A stretch of 64,000 nucleotides of DNA from Gammaproteobacteria bacterium. Lineage in GTDB: Bacteria > Pseudomonadota > Gammaproteobacteria > SZUA-229. Positions 16,784 through 27,110 of the stretch are shown here, piece after piece (the stretch's first letter is position 1; each line of letters begins with the position of its first letter). The notes below the pieces were generated by a model. It had not been told where the DNA came from. It saw only the letters and a list, made by a program, of their open reading frames with translations, and ran no database searches. The translations under genes and the position numbers were made by a program. The stretch covers positions 40,810-104,809 of the forward strand of contig JASBSR010000031.1 of assembly GCA_030148865.1 (NCBI GenBank), given 5' to 3'.

Positions 16784-18606
16784 GTGTCATAGCCACGGCT
16801 ATTCTCGCGCCGCTGTTTGCGACCGTGCTGATTCTGTTTCTGCGGCGCATGCCCGCCGCGCTGGCACTGCTGGCTGCGGCGATTGGCCTGCTCGCCAGTA
16901 TCCGGCTACTGCTGGATGCGTATGCGGGTATCAGCCATGAATTACTATTACCCGGTTTACCCAATTTACCCCTGCACCTGCTCGCAACGCCGCTGACCGC
17001 CCTGCTCTCAACACTGGTCGCCGTGATCGGCACTCTGGTGCTGGTGTACGCCACCGGCTACATGAAACAGGATACTGAAAAGGTTCGATTCTTTGCCACC
17101 CTGCTGTTTTTTATCTCAGCGATGCAAACGCTCGTACTCGCGGCTGACTGGATTCTGTTGCTCGCCGCCTGGGAACTCATCGGCCTCGCCAGTTACCTGC
17201 TGATCGGCTTCTGGTACCAGCGGCCGGGGGTAAAATCTGCCGCCACCCGCGCCTTTCTCTACACTCGCAGTGCTGATCTGGGGCTTTATCTCGCGGTATT
17301 CATCCTGATTGCCAGCGCCGGTAGCAGTGATATCGCTACCACACTCAATACTGGCGGCAATGCCGCCATCGCCGCCGGCTTACTGCTGCTGGTCGCAGCG
17401 ATGGGCAAGTCGGCACAAACCCCATTGCACGACTGGCTGCAACGCGCCATGGCCGGCCCCACCCCGGTTTCAGCCCTGCTGCATTCGGCCACACTGGTGG
17501 CTGCCGGTGCCATTCTATTAATTCGCACGGCACCCATGCTACCGCCGGAAACCCTGCTGGTGATTGGCATCGTCGGTGGGGTTACTACCGTGGTCACGGG
17601 TCTGATTGCACTCGGCGAAACTGATCTGAAGCGTCTGCTCGCGGCATCCACTTCCAGCCAGTACGGTCTGATGCTGGTGGCTGTGGGCGCCGGAGTACCG
17701 CTGGCAGCACTGTTGCACCTGATCGCGCATGCGGCCATCAAAAGCGCCTTGTTTCTCGGTGCCGGCGTGTTTCAACACAGTCGTGACAGCACCGCATTGA
17801 CAAAGCTGCAAGGTGCCGGGCATGACCGGCCGCGCATATTTTTCGGTTTCACCCTGGCGGCACTGGCGCTGGCGGGGATCCCACCGCTGAGTGGCTTTTT
17901 CTCCAAAGACGCGATTATAGCCGCTGCGCTGGCCTCACCAGATGCAGCATTGCTGGCGTCATTCGCGCTCATCGGTACCCTGCTGACCGGTGCCTATATG
18001 GCCCGGGCATTGCGTATCCTCTGGCGTCGAAACGGTACACAAAACAATGTTCCAGGCGCCGGTGCAGCACTCAACTGGATGGGCACAGGCCTCGCCGGGC
18101 TGGTCACTCTGGCCGTTAGTCTGGCTGCTTTTTTCCCCACCATCGAAACCATGCTGTCCGCTCGGCTACCTGAAAACAGCCTCGCCCAGATACTCGGACT
18201 GAGCGCTGCACTGGCGGGTCTGGCGCTGGGCTGGCGGGTTCCGGCGCGGCGGCTGTTCGGCTTCCTGTTGCCGTGGGTACAACAGGGCTTTGTCGTGGCC
18301 GGTGGGGTCGATAACCTGCTCGTGCGCCCCGCGTTCGCTATCGCCCATATCTGCGAAAAACTCGAATCTCGTCTTTATGCAGCGGCACTGTTCACCGGGC
18401 AAATGAGCATTAGCATTGCGCGTAGTGTGCGTTTTAGTGATGAACAGGGCATTGATGGGCTGATATTTTCTATTGTAAAAAACACTGTCAACCTCGGTCG
18501 TCGCGCGCGTAACTTACAGAGCGGATTAATCCATCGCGAACTGGCCATCACGGTTGTGCTAACGACTGGTTTGTTCTCAGTGTTATTAATCGTGTTATTC
18601 ATTTAG
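16780..18606 (+). CDS. nuoL: NADH-quinone oxidoreductase subunit L-like (antiporter-type)
   Basis: 608 aa, MrpA/NuoL family. The antiporter-like core has the conserved glutamate in LAAWELIGLASYLLIGFWY and the lysine in MGKSAQTPLHDWLQRAMAGP, then HSATLVAAGAILL. A C-terminal extension (about 470-608) would include the lateral helix. Coupled to nuoK by a 4-bp overlap and followed by nuoM 18 bp later. Confidence 0.94.
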   Translation: MSVIATAILAPLFATVLILFLRRMPAALALLAAAIGLLASIRLLLDAYAGISHELLLPGLPNLPLHLLATPLTALLSTLVAVIGTLVLVYATGYMKQDTEKVRFFATLLFFISAMQTLVLAADWILLLAAWELIGLASYLLIGFWYQRPGVKSAATRAFLYTRSADLGLYLAVFILIASAGSSDIATTLNTGGNAAIAAGLLLLVAAMGKSAQTPLHDWLQRAMAGPTPVSALLHSATLVAAGAILLIRTAPMLPPETLLVIGIVGGVTTVVTGLIALGETDLKRLLAASTSSQYGLMLVAVGAGVPLAALLHLIAHAAIKSALFLGAGVFQHSRDSTALTKLQGAGHDRPRIFFGFTLAALALAGIPPLSGFFSKDAIIAAALASPDAALLASFALIGTLLTGAYMARALRILWRRNGTQNNVPGAGAALNWMGTGLAGLVTLAVSLAAFFPTIETMLSARLPENSLAQILGLSAALAGLALGWRVPARRLFGFLLPWVQQGFVVAGGVDNLLVRPAFAIAHICEKLESRLYAAALFTGQMSISIARSVRFSDEQGIDGLIFSIVKNTVNLGRRARNLQSGLIHRELAITVVLTTGLFSVLLIVLFI

Positions 18607-18624
18607 TCAACAGGAGACGTCCGA

Positions 18625-20094
18625 GTGCTTCCCATCGTATCGATCACTTTGTTTTTACCCCTGCTTGGGGCGCTGCTGATTATGGGCTTACGCAAAGCGC
18701 CAGCACAGCTGGTACACGGTATCGGTATTTTAACCAGTGGCTTAACATTGGCAGGCGCAATCTGGATGTGGTCACGGGGTGTTGCCGACACGGGTTTTGC
18801 TCAGGTCGAACAGATTGACTGGATGCCAGCGATCGGTGCTGCCTATCGGGTCGGTGTCGATGGCATTAGTCTGCCCCTGGTGGTATTGAGCGCGCTGTTA
18901 TTTTTCGTCACCTTTATCTACTCTGCCAAAGTGCGAGAACGACCACATGCTTATGTGGTGTTAATGCTGTTACTGGAAACCGCTGCCATCGGTACCTTTA
19001 CCGCACTGGATGCGATCCTGTTTTATGTATTCTTTGAAGTCTCACTGGTGTCCATGTACTTTATGATTGCCGGCTGGGGTCACGAAGATCGGCAACGTGC
19101 GGCATTGATGTTCTTTATTTACACCTTGCTCGGTAGTCTGCCCCTGTTGCTCGCTATTCTCGGTCTGTACCTGGGCAGTGACCCGCATACGTTTGATATC
19201 CGAGTCTGGATTGCAGACCCGCCGCTAACAGGCACAGCAGCAATGCTGGCATTGATCGCCATGCTGTTCACGTTCGCGGTTAAAACACCCGTATTTCCGT
19301 TTCATACCTGGTTACCCGCCGCGCATGTTCAGGCACCGGCCGCTGGCAGCGTTATCCTTGCCGGGGTCATGCTGAAATTTGGCACCTACGGTTTAATACG
19401 CTTCGCCCTGCAAATGACGCCCGCATCTTTTCACCAGGCCGGTGTCATTGTGCTTATATTTGGTGTTTTCTCTGCACTCTACGGCGCGTTCGCGGCACTG
19501 GCACAGAACGATCTCAAACGCCTGATTGCCTACACCTCGGTCAATCATATGGGGTATATTATTATCGGTGTCGCCATCGCTGCGCTGGCGACTGACCCGG
19601 CAATACGCGCCATAGCATTAGACGGCTCGATATTGCAAATGATTAGTCATGGACTGGTCACTGGCGCGTTGTTCTTTGCTGTCGGCATGTTACAGGACCG
19701 CGCTAACACACGAGAAATGGATCGGTTCGGCGGACTGCTGAAGTTAACACCAATACTCGGCTGGTCATTCGTGTTAGCCGCATTTGCATCACTGGGCTTG
19801 CCCGGGCTGGCGCACTTTCCGGCAGAATTTCAGATCTTTCTGGCAACACTACGGGTCGAGCCCGCGGCCATTATTGTCATTCTGGGTATTGTCATCACTG
19901 CCGGTTTATACCTGAAAGCGATCAACCAGGTTTTTCTCGGCGAGACCAACACAAAATGGCAAGGCATGCCTGACTTGAGTATGCGCGAACTATTTACGTT
20001 AGTGCCGTTATTACTACTGATTGTGATCATCGGTGTCGGCCCCGCCTGGTTACTGAATGTCATCCATAAAACCACCATAGCTTTGCCATTCTGA
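18625..20094 (+). CDS. nuoM: NADH-quinone oxidoreductase subunit M-like (antiporter-type)
   Basis: 489 aa from a GTG start with CAGGAG upstream. The conserved glutamate lies in FYVFFEVSLVSMYFMIAGWG and the lysine in FTFAVKTPVFPFHTWLPAAH, as in proton-pumping NuoM. Its stop overlaps the nuoN ATG by one base. Length matches the family (about 500 aa). Confidence 0.94.
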   Translation: MLPIVSITLFLPLLGALLIMGLRKAPAQLVHGIGILTSGLTLAGAIWMWSRGVADTGFAQVEQIDWMPAIGAAYRVGVDGISLPLVVLSALLFFVTFIYSAKVRERPHAYVVLMLLLETAAIGTFTALDAILFYVFFEVSLVSMYFMIAGWGHEDRQRAALMFFIYTLLGSLPLLLAILGLYLGSDPHTFDIRVWIADPPLTGTAAMLALIAMLFTFAVKTPVFPFHTWLPAAHVQAPAAGSVILAGVMLKFGTYGLIRFALQMTPASFHQAGVIVLIFGVFSALYGAFAALAQNDLKRLIAYTSVNHMGYIIIGVAIAALATDPAIRAIALDGSILQMISHGLVTGALFFAVGMLQDRANTREMDRFGGLLKLTPILGWSFVLAAFASLGLPGLAHFPAEFQIFLATLRVEPAAIIVILGIVITAGLYLKAINQVFLGETNTKWQGMPDLSMRELFTLVPLLLLIVIIGVGPAWLLNVIHKTTIALPF

Positions 20095-21476
20095 TGGAAC
20101 AGGATCTGGCTTTTCTGATACCCGAAATCATGGTTCTGCTAACGGCGGTGGCTGCACTGGTCGCCGAGATGCTGCGTCGGCCCCGCCTCGCGCTGACGGC
20201 TTCAGTGTTTGGCATGTTACTCGCCACCGGTTTCAGCGTGCTATTACTGGGCACCGATACCACTATCTTTGGTGGCACTTTCCGCATTGATATCCTTGGT
20301 ATCTGGGCAAAGCTCATCCTGTTACCCACAACCGTACTTGCGCTTCTACTTGCACGTGCGGAGCTTGGCGGTACCGATAGAGAAGGTAGCGTCTATGTTT
20401 TAATTTGCATGGTAACACTCGCCTCCCTGATACTGGCGGCTGCGGGCGATACCATGCTGCTGGTACTCGGTGTCCTGATGTCCGGTCTCGGGTCTTTTGC
20501 TCTGGTGGCTTATCCACGCAATGATAAAGCGACTGAAGCGGCGATGAAGTTTTTTGTCTTCGCCTCAGTGACCAGCAGTATCATGATCTTCGGCCTCAGT
20601 TACTGGTTCGGTGGCACGGGCTCAACCTTGCTCGGCGATCTCGCCCGTCTCGATACCTCACCGGTGATCGCCAGTATTGGCCTGCTCGCGGTCATGGTTG
20701 GCCTGGGTTACAAAGCCTCATTGGTGCCGTTTCACTTCTGGGCACCAGATGCCTACGACGGCGCGCCGGTGTCAGTCGCCGCTTATTTATCGGTGATACC
20801 AAAGATCGGTGCTATTTTCGCGCTGGCGCAAGTGGTTCGGGATTTACCCGTGGTCACGCACTGGCCGATGCTTATTGCTATTGTCTCAGTGCTCAGCATG
20901 AGCTACGGCTACCTGGCCGCACTGGTGCAGAACAATGTGGTGCGACTACTCGCCTATTCATCGATTGCGCAGGCCGGGTATTTTCTGCTGGGTATCGTCG
21001 CGACAGGCGTCAGCCCGCTTGCATTCAAATCAATTATTGTATTTGCGGCTGCTTATGCCGCAATGAATCTGGGGGCCTTCGCCGTGGTGATGCGCGTTGG
21101 TCGAAGGCTCGATTTATTTTCTGCACTTGGCCGTAAGAAACCTGTCCTTGCGATTGCCATGGTAGTGTTTCTGTTATCTCTCGCCGGCATCCCGCCACTC
21201 GCAGGTTTTGTTGGTAAATTTTTGCTGTTCGGCGCATCGATTGATGCTGGTTACACATGGCTGGCGGTGGTGGCTATTCTCAACAGTGTGTTATCGCTGG
21301 CGGTTTACCTGCGCATTGTAGTACCGATGTATCAGCTATCCGGCGATGATTCAATGCCAGCCATGGCAACAAGCCCGACATCGGGCCTGTTAGTTAAACT
21401 GGTGTGGATAATTGCACTGATCTTCACCGTGGCTATCGGGCTTGCGGCGCAGCCGCTGATTGAGAATATCGGTTGA
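20094..21476 (+). CDS. nuoN: NADH-quinone oxidoreductase subunit N-like (antiporter-type)
   Basis: 460 aa, NuoN family. Contains GLGYKASLVPFHFWAPDAYDGAP with the membrane lysine, and LAYSSIAQAGYFLLGI. Last gene of the complex I-like set. NuoC, E, F, G and I are all absent from the cluster, so no NADH-oxidising arm and no ferredoxin-type 8Fe subunit are encoded here. Confidence 0.94.
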   Translation: MEQDLAFLIPEIMVLLTAVAALVAEMLRRPRLALTASVFGMLLATGFSVLLLGTDTTIFGGTFRIDILGIWAKLILLPTTVLALLLARAELGGTDREGSVYVLICMVTLASLILAAAGDTMLLVLGVLMSGLGSFALVAYPRNDKATEAAMKFFVFASVTSSIMIFGLSYWFGGTGSTLLGDLARLDTSPVIASIGLLAVMVGLGYKASLVPFHFWAPDAYDGAPVSVAAYLSVIPKIGAIFALAQVVRDLPVVTHWPMLIAIVSVLSMSYGYLAALVQNNVVRLLAYSSIAQAGYFLLGIVATGVSPLAFKSIIVFAAAYAAMNLGAFAVVMRVGRRLDLFSALGRKKPVLAIAMVVFLLSLAGIPPLAGFVGKFLLFGASIDAGYTWLAVVAILNSVLSLAVYLRIVVPMYQLSGDDSMPAMATSPTSGLLVKLVWIIALIFTVAIGLAAQPLIENIG

Positions 21477-21539
21477 GGTTACGCCTCTAACAAACAGCAA
21501 CTGGATACTGAATACATCTGCCTGCGTATGTTGCATAAA

Positions 21540-22724
21540 TTATCCAGCGGGCACCGCAAAAACTAGAACAAAACTCAGAATGATGCTGATAAAAACAAAA
21601 AACAAACGTTCACGATGATTACGACACACCGAAAAAGCCACGATGCACTGTAGTAAATAATATAGTGAAAAAGCACGTGATGCCAGAGCAATGATTTCAA
21701 AGGTTGAATTGGTCCAGGCCAATACCATTGCTGCCGCACCGACAAACAGATATCCCCAGCGGGTATCAATCTTCTGCTGGCTTGTTTCTTTTATGTTGGC
21801 CGCTGCCGCCAGAGTGTCTGCAACCGCAGCGGAGAATTGTGACATGCCGGCGGCGATTATCAGGGGCACTGGTAATAACCAGAACGCAGTTGCGGCTAGA
21901 GTGATCAGACTGTTGTCACCATAATTACCGTTCAGCACTGGAACGATGGGCTGCGCTAAAGCAACAAATAAAATATATAGCGAAAGTGAAAAATATTGTG
22001 ACCAGCGTGACGCATAGATACGGGTAGCTGAATCAAACTGTTTACCTAAATAACGGGTTGTTTCAAAACCCTGGACAATAATCAATGTGCCTGCCACGAT
22101 GGTCGCAATTTCCCACGCACTGCGATCCGGCATTGCAGGTAATGTAAACAGTCCCTGTGTTAAAAATTGATCAACATCATATAGGCCAAACATGACCAGC
22201 AGCAGCGCCAAAATCAAAATTGTCACATAAAGTGACCAGCGCTCCAGCACCTGCAGAGGATTTAATCCGCCAAAAAAACCAATAACAGTAATGACAGCGA
22301 TGACCATAGTCGTAAGCAAACTTTTATTGAATGCATTATCAAGATCAAAACTGGTAAGAACAAATGCCGAAAGGATGTGAACATACAGACACACCGATAC
22401 GATATAAGCTATCACCAGTGCCAGATCTGAAAGTCGCTCAACCACAAGCGTAAACGGCTGACTTTTTTTAGCTAACACCGGTTCGGCACAAAGTATGTTG
22501 TGGCGAATAATACCGCCGACCAGATAAGCAATAAGCGCCACGACAACGATAGCGGGCACAGCATACGGGCCGACGGCACTTGCCAGAATCGGCACGACGA
22601 CGAGAAATCCGCTACCGAATATAGACGCCAGCGGTGTACTCATTGCTGGCACTATGCTGCTGATGGTCGCACTGCCTGCTTTTATGCTGCAGCTATCTTG
22701 TTCAGGCTGATGTTTCGATACCAT
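21540..22724 (-). CDS. Polytopic membrane protein, APC-superfamily permease-like
   Basis: 394 aa with about eleven hydrophobic helices. The first helix region (STPLASIFGSGFLVVVPILA) and the alternation of helices resemble amino-acid/polyamine/organocation-type or related permeases, but I cannot place it in a named family. No signal peptide, no soluble domain. Convergent with the complex I-like operon (63 bp between stops), so not part of it. Substrate unknown. Confidence 0.55.
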   Translation of the reverse strand: MVSKHQPEQDSCSIKAGSATISSIVPAMSTPLASIFGSGFLVVVPILASAVGPYAVPAIVVVALIAYLVGGIIRHNILCAEPVLAKKSQPFTLVVERLSDLALVIAYIVSVCLYVHILSAFVLTSFDLDNAFNKSLLTTMVIAVITVIGFFGGLNPLQVLERWSLYVTILILALLLVMFGLYDVDQFLTQGLFTLPAMPDRSAWEIATIVAGTLIIVQGFETTRYLGKQFDSATRIYASRWSQYFSLSLYILFVALAQPIVPVLNGNYGDNSLITLAATAFWLLPVPLIIAAGMSQFSAAVADTLAAAANIKETSQQKIDTRWGYLFVGAAAMVLAWTNSTFEIIALASRAFSLYYLLQCIVAFSVCRNHRERLFFVFISIILSFVLVFAVPAG

Positions 22725-22933
22725 ATTTAGATTCCTTCCGGGGTAATGCCAGGGGCCTATTTTAGCGTAAAAACAATCACTATATTTATATTTTTATCAT
22801 ATAGTTATGGATGTTACTTAATGTATTTAATATAATTTGTGCAGGATCTCTGAGGCTGCAGGTTTTTACTTGTAATTGATCACAGGCACGGGATAATAGC
22901 CAGCCTGACTCTCCACCCCCAAGCGCCTATATT

Positions 22934-25900
22934 TTGTCTGTACAACTATTCTCACACACATTATTAGATACCCCCGGCTGGTGCCAGCTGTACGGCAGTA
23001 CACTGGCGCTGGCGATCGCCGAGAAAGCCCGAAGCTATCAAGCCGGTCCAGTGATAGTCGTGGTTGAAGATATCGCGCATGCTGACCGGCTGGAAGCCGA
23101 GATCCGCTTTTATAGCTCTGGCGAGCTCGACATCTTGCACCTGCCGGACTGGGAAACCCTGCCGTATGATGTTTTTTCGCCGCATCAGGGCATCATTTCA
23201 GAACGTCTGAAAACCCTGCACCGACTACCCGCAACAAAAGCGGGTGATATTGTCCTGGTGCCGGTCAACACTCTGTTACAACATCTTTGCCCGCGCAGTT
23301 ATATCGCCAGTCAGGTACAAATCTATGGCGTTGGTCAAATCATCGACCTTGATGACCTGCGGCGCAGTCTCGAAGCCGGTGGTTACAGCTGTGTTTCTCA
23401 GGTCATGGAGCATGGTGAATTTACCGTGCGTGGTGCCATTATCGATTTATTCCCGGCGGGTGCAAAAACGCCTTGTCGCATTGATCTATTTGATAACGAG
23501 ATCGAGAGCATACGTAACTTCGACCCGGTCAGTCAGCGCTCGGACACTAAAATCGAGAGCATCGAGATCTTGCCAGCACGCGAATTCCCGACTGAAAAAG
23601 ACGCCATCAAACGCTTTCGCGAACGTTACCGCCAGCAGATCGAAGGCGACCCTCTGGCCAGTATGATTTACACCAGTGTTAGCGACGGTCTCATGCCCAC
23701 CGGCATCGAATATTATTTGCCGTTATTTTTCGATGCTCTTGAGACGGTATTCGATTATTTACCGAACCATAGTCTCTATTTATGCCCAGACAATCTCAAC
23801 GACAATATTGCGCATTTCTGGCAGGACCTGGAGCAGCGCTACGAGCAACGCCGTCATGATATCGAGCGTCCACTGCTGCCACCAGCAAGTTTGTATCTGA
23901 CAGCTGATCACATCAAACAAAGCCTGGCAACACGCACCCAGATCATATCTCAGCGCCATAGCAGTCCACACGATCCTGCCAATAATTTTCCAGTGAAAAC
24001 ACCACCGGAGCCACATTTACAAAACCCGCACGCCTCCCCCGGCAGTGCTTTGCAAACATTCCTGGAAAGCTATCCGGGTCGCTGCCTGCTGATTGCAGAA
24101 ACCCCCGGACGGCGAGAAATTCTGCTCAGCATATTGCACGAACGGCATTTATTTGCGAAACAGTGCGAACACTGGCAGGATTTTTTAAGTAGCGAAGAAA
24201 AACTCTGTATCACAGTGGCCGATATAGAACAGGGATTGCTGCTGGAAACCCCGACCCTGGCAGTGCTCACCGAACAACAGATATACGGCCAGCACGCAGC
24301 ACAAAAACGTCGCCGCAAGAAACGCGGTATCGATGCTGATGCCATTATCAAAAACCTCACTGATCTGCACATGGGTTCACCGGTGGTGCATCTTGATCAC
24401 GGCATCGGTCGTTATCTTGGCTTACAAAAACTCAGCGGTGCCGGGTTTGATACCGAATTTCTCACTCTCGAATACGCCCGCGGTGACAAACTCTATGTTC
24501 CCGTCACGTCATTACATCTGATCAGTCGTTACACTGGAGCCTCGCCCGAAAATGCACCCCTGCATACTCTGGGCACAGATCAGTGGCAAAAAGCTCGACG
24601 CAAGGCTGCGGCACAGGCGCGTGATGTTGCTGCCGAGCTGCTGGAGATTCATGCGCGGCGTGCCGCCACGCAGGGCCGCAGTTATGCGCTCAACGATGAC
24701 GAATACAATAATTTTGTGGCAAGCTTCCCCTTCGAAGAAACCCCGGATCAGGGCAAAGCCATCAACAGCGTTATCGAAGACCTGGCAGCTGCGCAACCCA
24801 TGGATCGTGTGGTCTGTGGCGATGTCGGCTTTGGTAAAACCGAAGTTGCGATGCGCGCGGCGTTTGCTGTTGCCAGCAATGGCAAACAGGTAGCCATACT
24901 GGTGCCCACCACCCTGCTCGCGCAGCAACATTATCAGAACTTCAGCGACCGGTTCGCTGACTGGCCGATTCGAATCGCCTGTTTGTCACGTTTTAACTCA
25001 GCAAAACAACAACAGACCATTCTGGATGAGCTCGCAAACGGCAAAGTGGATATTGTCATTGGTACGCATAAGTTATTACAAAAGTCGGTCAAATTCGCCG
25101 ACCTCGGACTGGTGATCATCGATGAAGAACATCGCTTTGGTGTCGGTCACAAAGAAAAACTCAAAGCTTTGCGTGCCGAAGTCGATATTCTCACCCTGAC
25201 CGCAACGCCCATCCCGCGGACATTAAATATGTCGCTGGCCGGGATACGCGATCTGTCGATTATTTCGACTCCGCCGGTTGCACGTCACTCGATTAATACT
25301 TTTGTCACCCAATGGAATGATGCATTGATTCAGGAAGCCTGTCAGCGCGAAATGAAGCGTGGTGGTCAGATTTACTTTTTGCATAATGAAGTCAAGACCA
25401 TCGAAAAAGTCGTGCGTGACTTACAGAAACTCATTCCCGAAGCAAAAATCGAGTTCGCCCATGGTCAGATGCCAGAAAAACAACTTGAACAGGTAATGCT
25501 GGATTTTTATCACCAACGTTTTCAGTTACTGGTCTGCACCACTATTATTGAAAGCGGTATTGATGTACCCACTGCGAATACCATAATCATTAATCGTGCC
25601 GACAAGCTCGGCCTCGCACAATTGCACCAGATTCGTGGTCGCGTCGGACGCTCACACCATCGGGCCTATGCCTATTTGCTAACACCGCCAGAAAGTTTGC
25701 TCACGAGTGATGCTAAAAAACGTCTCGATGCAATTGAATCGCTCGAAGATCTGGGCGTTGGCTTTAGTCTGGCCACCCACGATCTGGAAATTCGCGGTGC
25801 TGGCGAACTCCTGGGCGACAGCCAGAGTGGGCAGATATCAGAAGTCGGCTTCACTCTGTATTCAGAATTACTGGAACAAGCCGTGGCATCGCTCAAAGCC

Positions 25901-26380
25901 GGTAAAATACCCGGCACCGATGCACCACTCGACAGCGGTACTGAAATTGACCTCGGTATTTCGGCCTTAATTCCCGATGATTACGTCCATGACATTCATC
26001 TGCGGTTGATTTTATACAAGCGCATCGCGAGCGCAAAAACCACTGCCGAACTCGACGAATTACGCGTAGAATTCATCGATCGCTTCGGTCTGTTGCCCGA
26101 TGTGTTAAAAAATCTGTTTATGATCACTGAACTCAAGCTCGCGACTGAACACATTGGCATTCAACGCATCGAAGCAAATGAAAATGGTGCCAGGGTTATT
26201 TTTAGTACAACCCCGAATATCAACCCGACGCGGTTGATCGAATTGATACAAACACACTCTGATGAATATAAATTTAACGGAAAAGACACTTTGAGAATCA
26301 CCCGTGAACTGGAAGAGAACGAACGCGCGGGCGAAATTACTCGCTTAATCGACAGTCTCACACTTGAAAACGCCGCCTGA
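22934..26380 (+). CDS. mfd: Transcription-repair coupling factor
   Basis: 1148 aa, the usual Mfd length. It displaces RNA polymerase stalled at DNA lesions and recruits UvrA. The UvrB-like N-terminus contains LPDWETLPYDVFSPHQ; the CarD-like RNAP-interaction domain begins at GSPVVHLDHGIGRYLG; the RecG-type motor has Walker A CGDVGFGKTEVAMR and DEEHRFGVGHK; the C-terminal TRCF domain follows. The only start that fits is TTG at 22934, with no strong ribosome binding site. csiV follows 7 bp downstream, the arrangement common in gammaproteobacteria. Confidence 0.97.
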   Translation: MSVQLFSHTLLDTPGWCQLYGSTLALAIAEKARSYQAGPVIVVVEDIAHADRLEAEIRFYSSGELDILHLPDWETLPYDVFSPHQGIISERLKTLHRLPATKAGDIVLVPVNTLLQHLCPRSYIASQVQIYGVGQIIDLDDLRRSLEAGGYSCVSQVMEHGEFTVRGAIIDLFPAGAKTPCRIDLFDNEIESIRNFDPVSQRSDTKIESIEILPAREFPTEKDAIKRFRERYRQQIEGDPLASMIYTSVSDGLMPTGIEYYLPLFFDALETVFDYLPNHSLYLCPDNLNDNIAHFWQDLEQRYEQRRHDIERPLLPPASLYLTADHIKQSLATRTQIISQRHSSPHDPANNFPVKTPPEPHLQNPHASPGSALQTFLESYPGRCLLIAETPGRREILLSILHERHLFAKQCEHWQDFLSSEEKLCITVADIEQGLLLETPTLAVLTEQQIYGQHAAQKRRRKKRGIDADAIIKNLTDLHMGSPVVHLDHGIGRYLGLQKLSGAGFDTEFLTLEYARGDKLYVPVTSLHLISRYTGASPENAPLHTLGTDQWQKARRKAAAQARDVAAELLEIHARRAATQGRSYALNDDEYNNFVASFPFEETPDQGKAINSVIEDLAAAQPMDRVVCGDVGFGKTEVAMRAAFAVASNGKQVAILVPTTLLAQQHYQNFSDRFADWPIRIACLSRFNSAKQQQTILDELANGKVDIVIGTHKLLQKSVKFADLGLVIIDEEHRFGVGHKEKLKALRAEVDILTLTATPIPRTLNMSLAGIRDLSIISTPPVARHSINTFVTQWNDALIQEACQREMKRGGQIYFLHNEVKTIEKVVRDLQKLIPEAKIEFAHGQMPEKQLEQVMLDFYHQRFQLLVCTTIIESGIDVPTANTIIINRADKLGLAQLHQIRGRVGRSHHRAYAYLLTPPESLLTSDAKKRLDAIESLEDLGVGFSLATHDLEIRGAGELLGDSQSGQISEVGFTLYSELLEQAVASLKAGKIPGTDAPLDSGTEIDLGISALIPDDYVHDIHLRLILYKRIASAKTTAELDELRVEFIDRFGLLPDVLKNLFMITELKLATEHIGIQRIEANENGARVIFSTTPNINPTRLIELIQTHSDEYKFNGKDTLRITRELEENERAGEITRLIDSLTLENAA

Positions 26381-26387
26381 GTAGACC

Positions 26388-27086
26388 ATGCTGACACGTA
26401 TAGTAGTTATCGCCATTCACTTTATCGGATTTATGTACGGAGCCACGCTCCATGCCGAAACTCAAACCGAATATGCGATTGATATCGTCATCTTTGAGGA
26501 TAGTGAAGGTCGCTACCTGAATAGCGAACAATGGTCCAGCGAGCTAACTGCAGGCGATACCACCGCAACTGAAGCCATTGATGTCACTGAAGCGACGTCA
26601 GGCGGCCTGACTAAAAAACCCGACAAACTACTACCACCCGATATCCGCGACATTGATACCAGTCAATATGAATTGCTCGATTCGGCAGTCAAAAGGCTCA
26701 GTACCAGCAGTCGCTATCATATCCTCGCCAGAAAAAGCTGGTTGCAGCCCGGCCTGGATCGTGAACATGCCGTCGATATCAACATCAGCAATCCACCACA
26801 AGTCACTGGCGAGGGACCAGCCGATAATATTTCCGGCACGGTGAAAATTGTATTAGAGCGTTATCTGCACCTGTATACCGACCTTGTCTACCACAAACCG
26901 AACACCATCCAGATACAGCCAGCAAGCGAGACAGTGAATGCTTCGAACCCGCCCGAAGCATTTATTATCAGGGAACATCGTCGCATGCGCAGCAAGGAGC
27001 TACACTACATTGATCACCCGCTAGTTGGTATTTTGATCAAAATCGTTCCGGTAGAGACAAAGATCAAAGCTGTGACCCGCGAGTAA
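26388..27086 (+). CDS. csiV: CsiV-like peptidoglycan-binding periplasmic protein
   Basis: 232 aa with a signal peptide (about 1-23, LHAE). The pattern YAIDIVIFEDSEGRYLNSEQW near the N-terminus, RYHILARKSWLQPG in the middle and the C-terminal block EHRRMRSKELHYIDHPLVG fit the CsiV family, whose gene sits just downstream of mfd in many gammaproteobacteria. In Vibrio, CsiV supports D-amino-acid-sensitive cell wall assembly with LpoA. Assignment rests on pattern plus synteny. Confidence 0.8.
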   Translation: MLTRIVVIAIHFIGFMYGATLHAETQTEYAIDIVIFEDSEGRYLNSEQWSSELTAGDTTATEAIDVTEATSGGLTKKPDKLLPPDIRDIDTSQYELLDSAVKRLSTSSRYHILARKSWLQPGLDREHAVDINISNPPQVTGEGPADNISGTVKIVLERYLHLYTDLVYHKPNTIQIQPASETVNASNPPEAFIIREHRRMRSKELHYIDHPLVGILIKIVPVETKIKAVTRE

Positions 27087-27110
27087 CAACACACTAGAAT
27101 AAAGTGTAAT

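Noticed and set aside
16780..18606. NuoL-like gene as a DabB-type inorganic carbon pump subunit
   Set aside because: There is no DabA-like partner; the gene is embedded in a contiguous nuo-type set with K, M and N.
12639..21476. Ordinary respiratory complex I operon
   Set aside because: NuoC, E, F, G and I are missing and the NuoB-like protein has none of the four N2 ligands, so a plain annotation would mislead.
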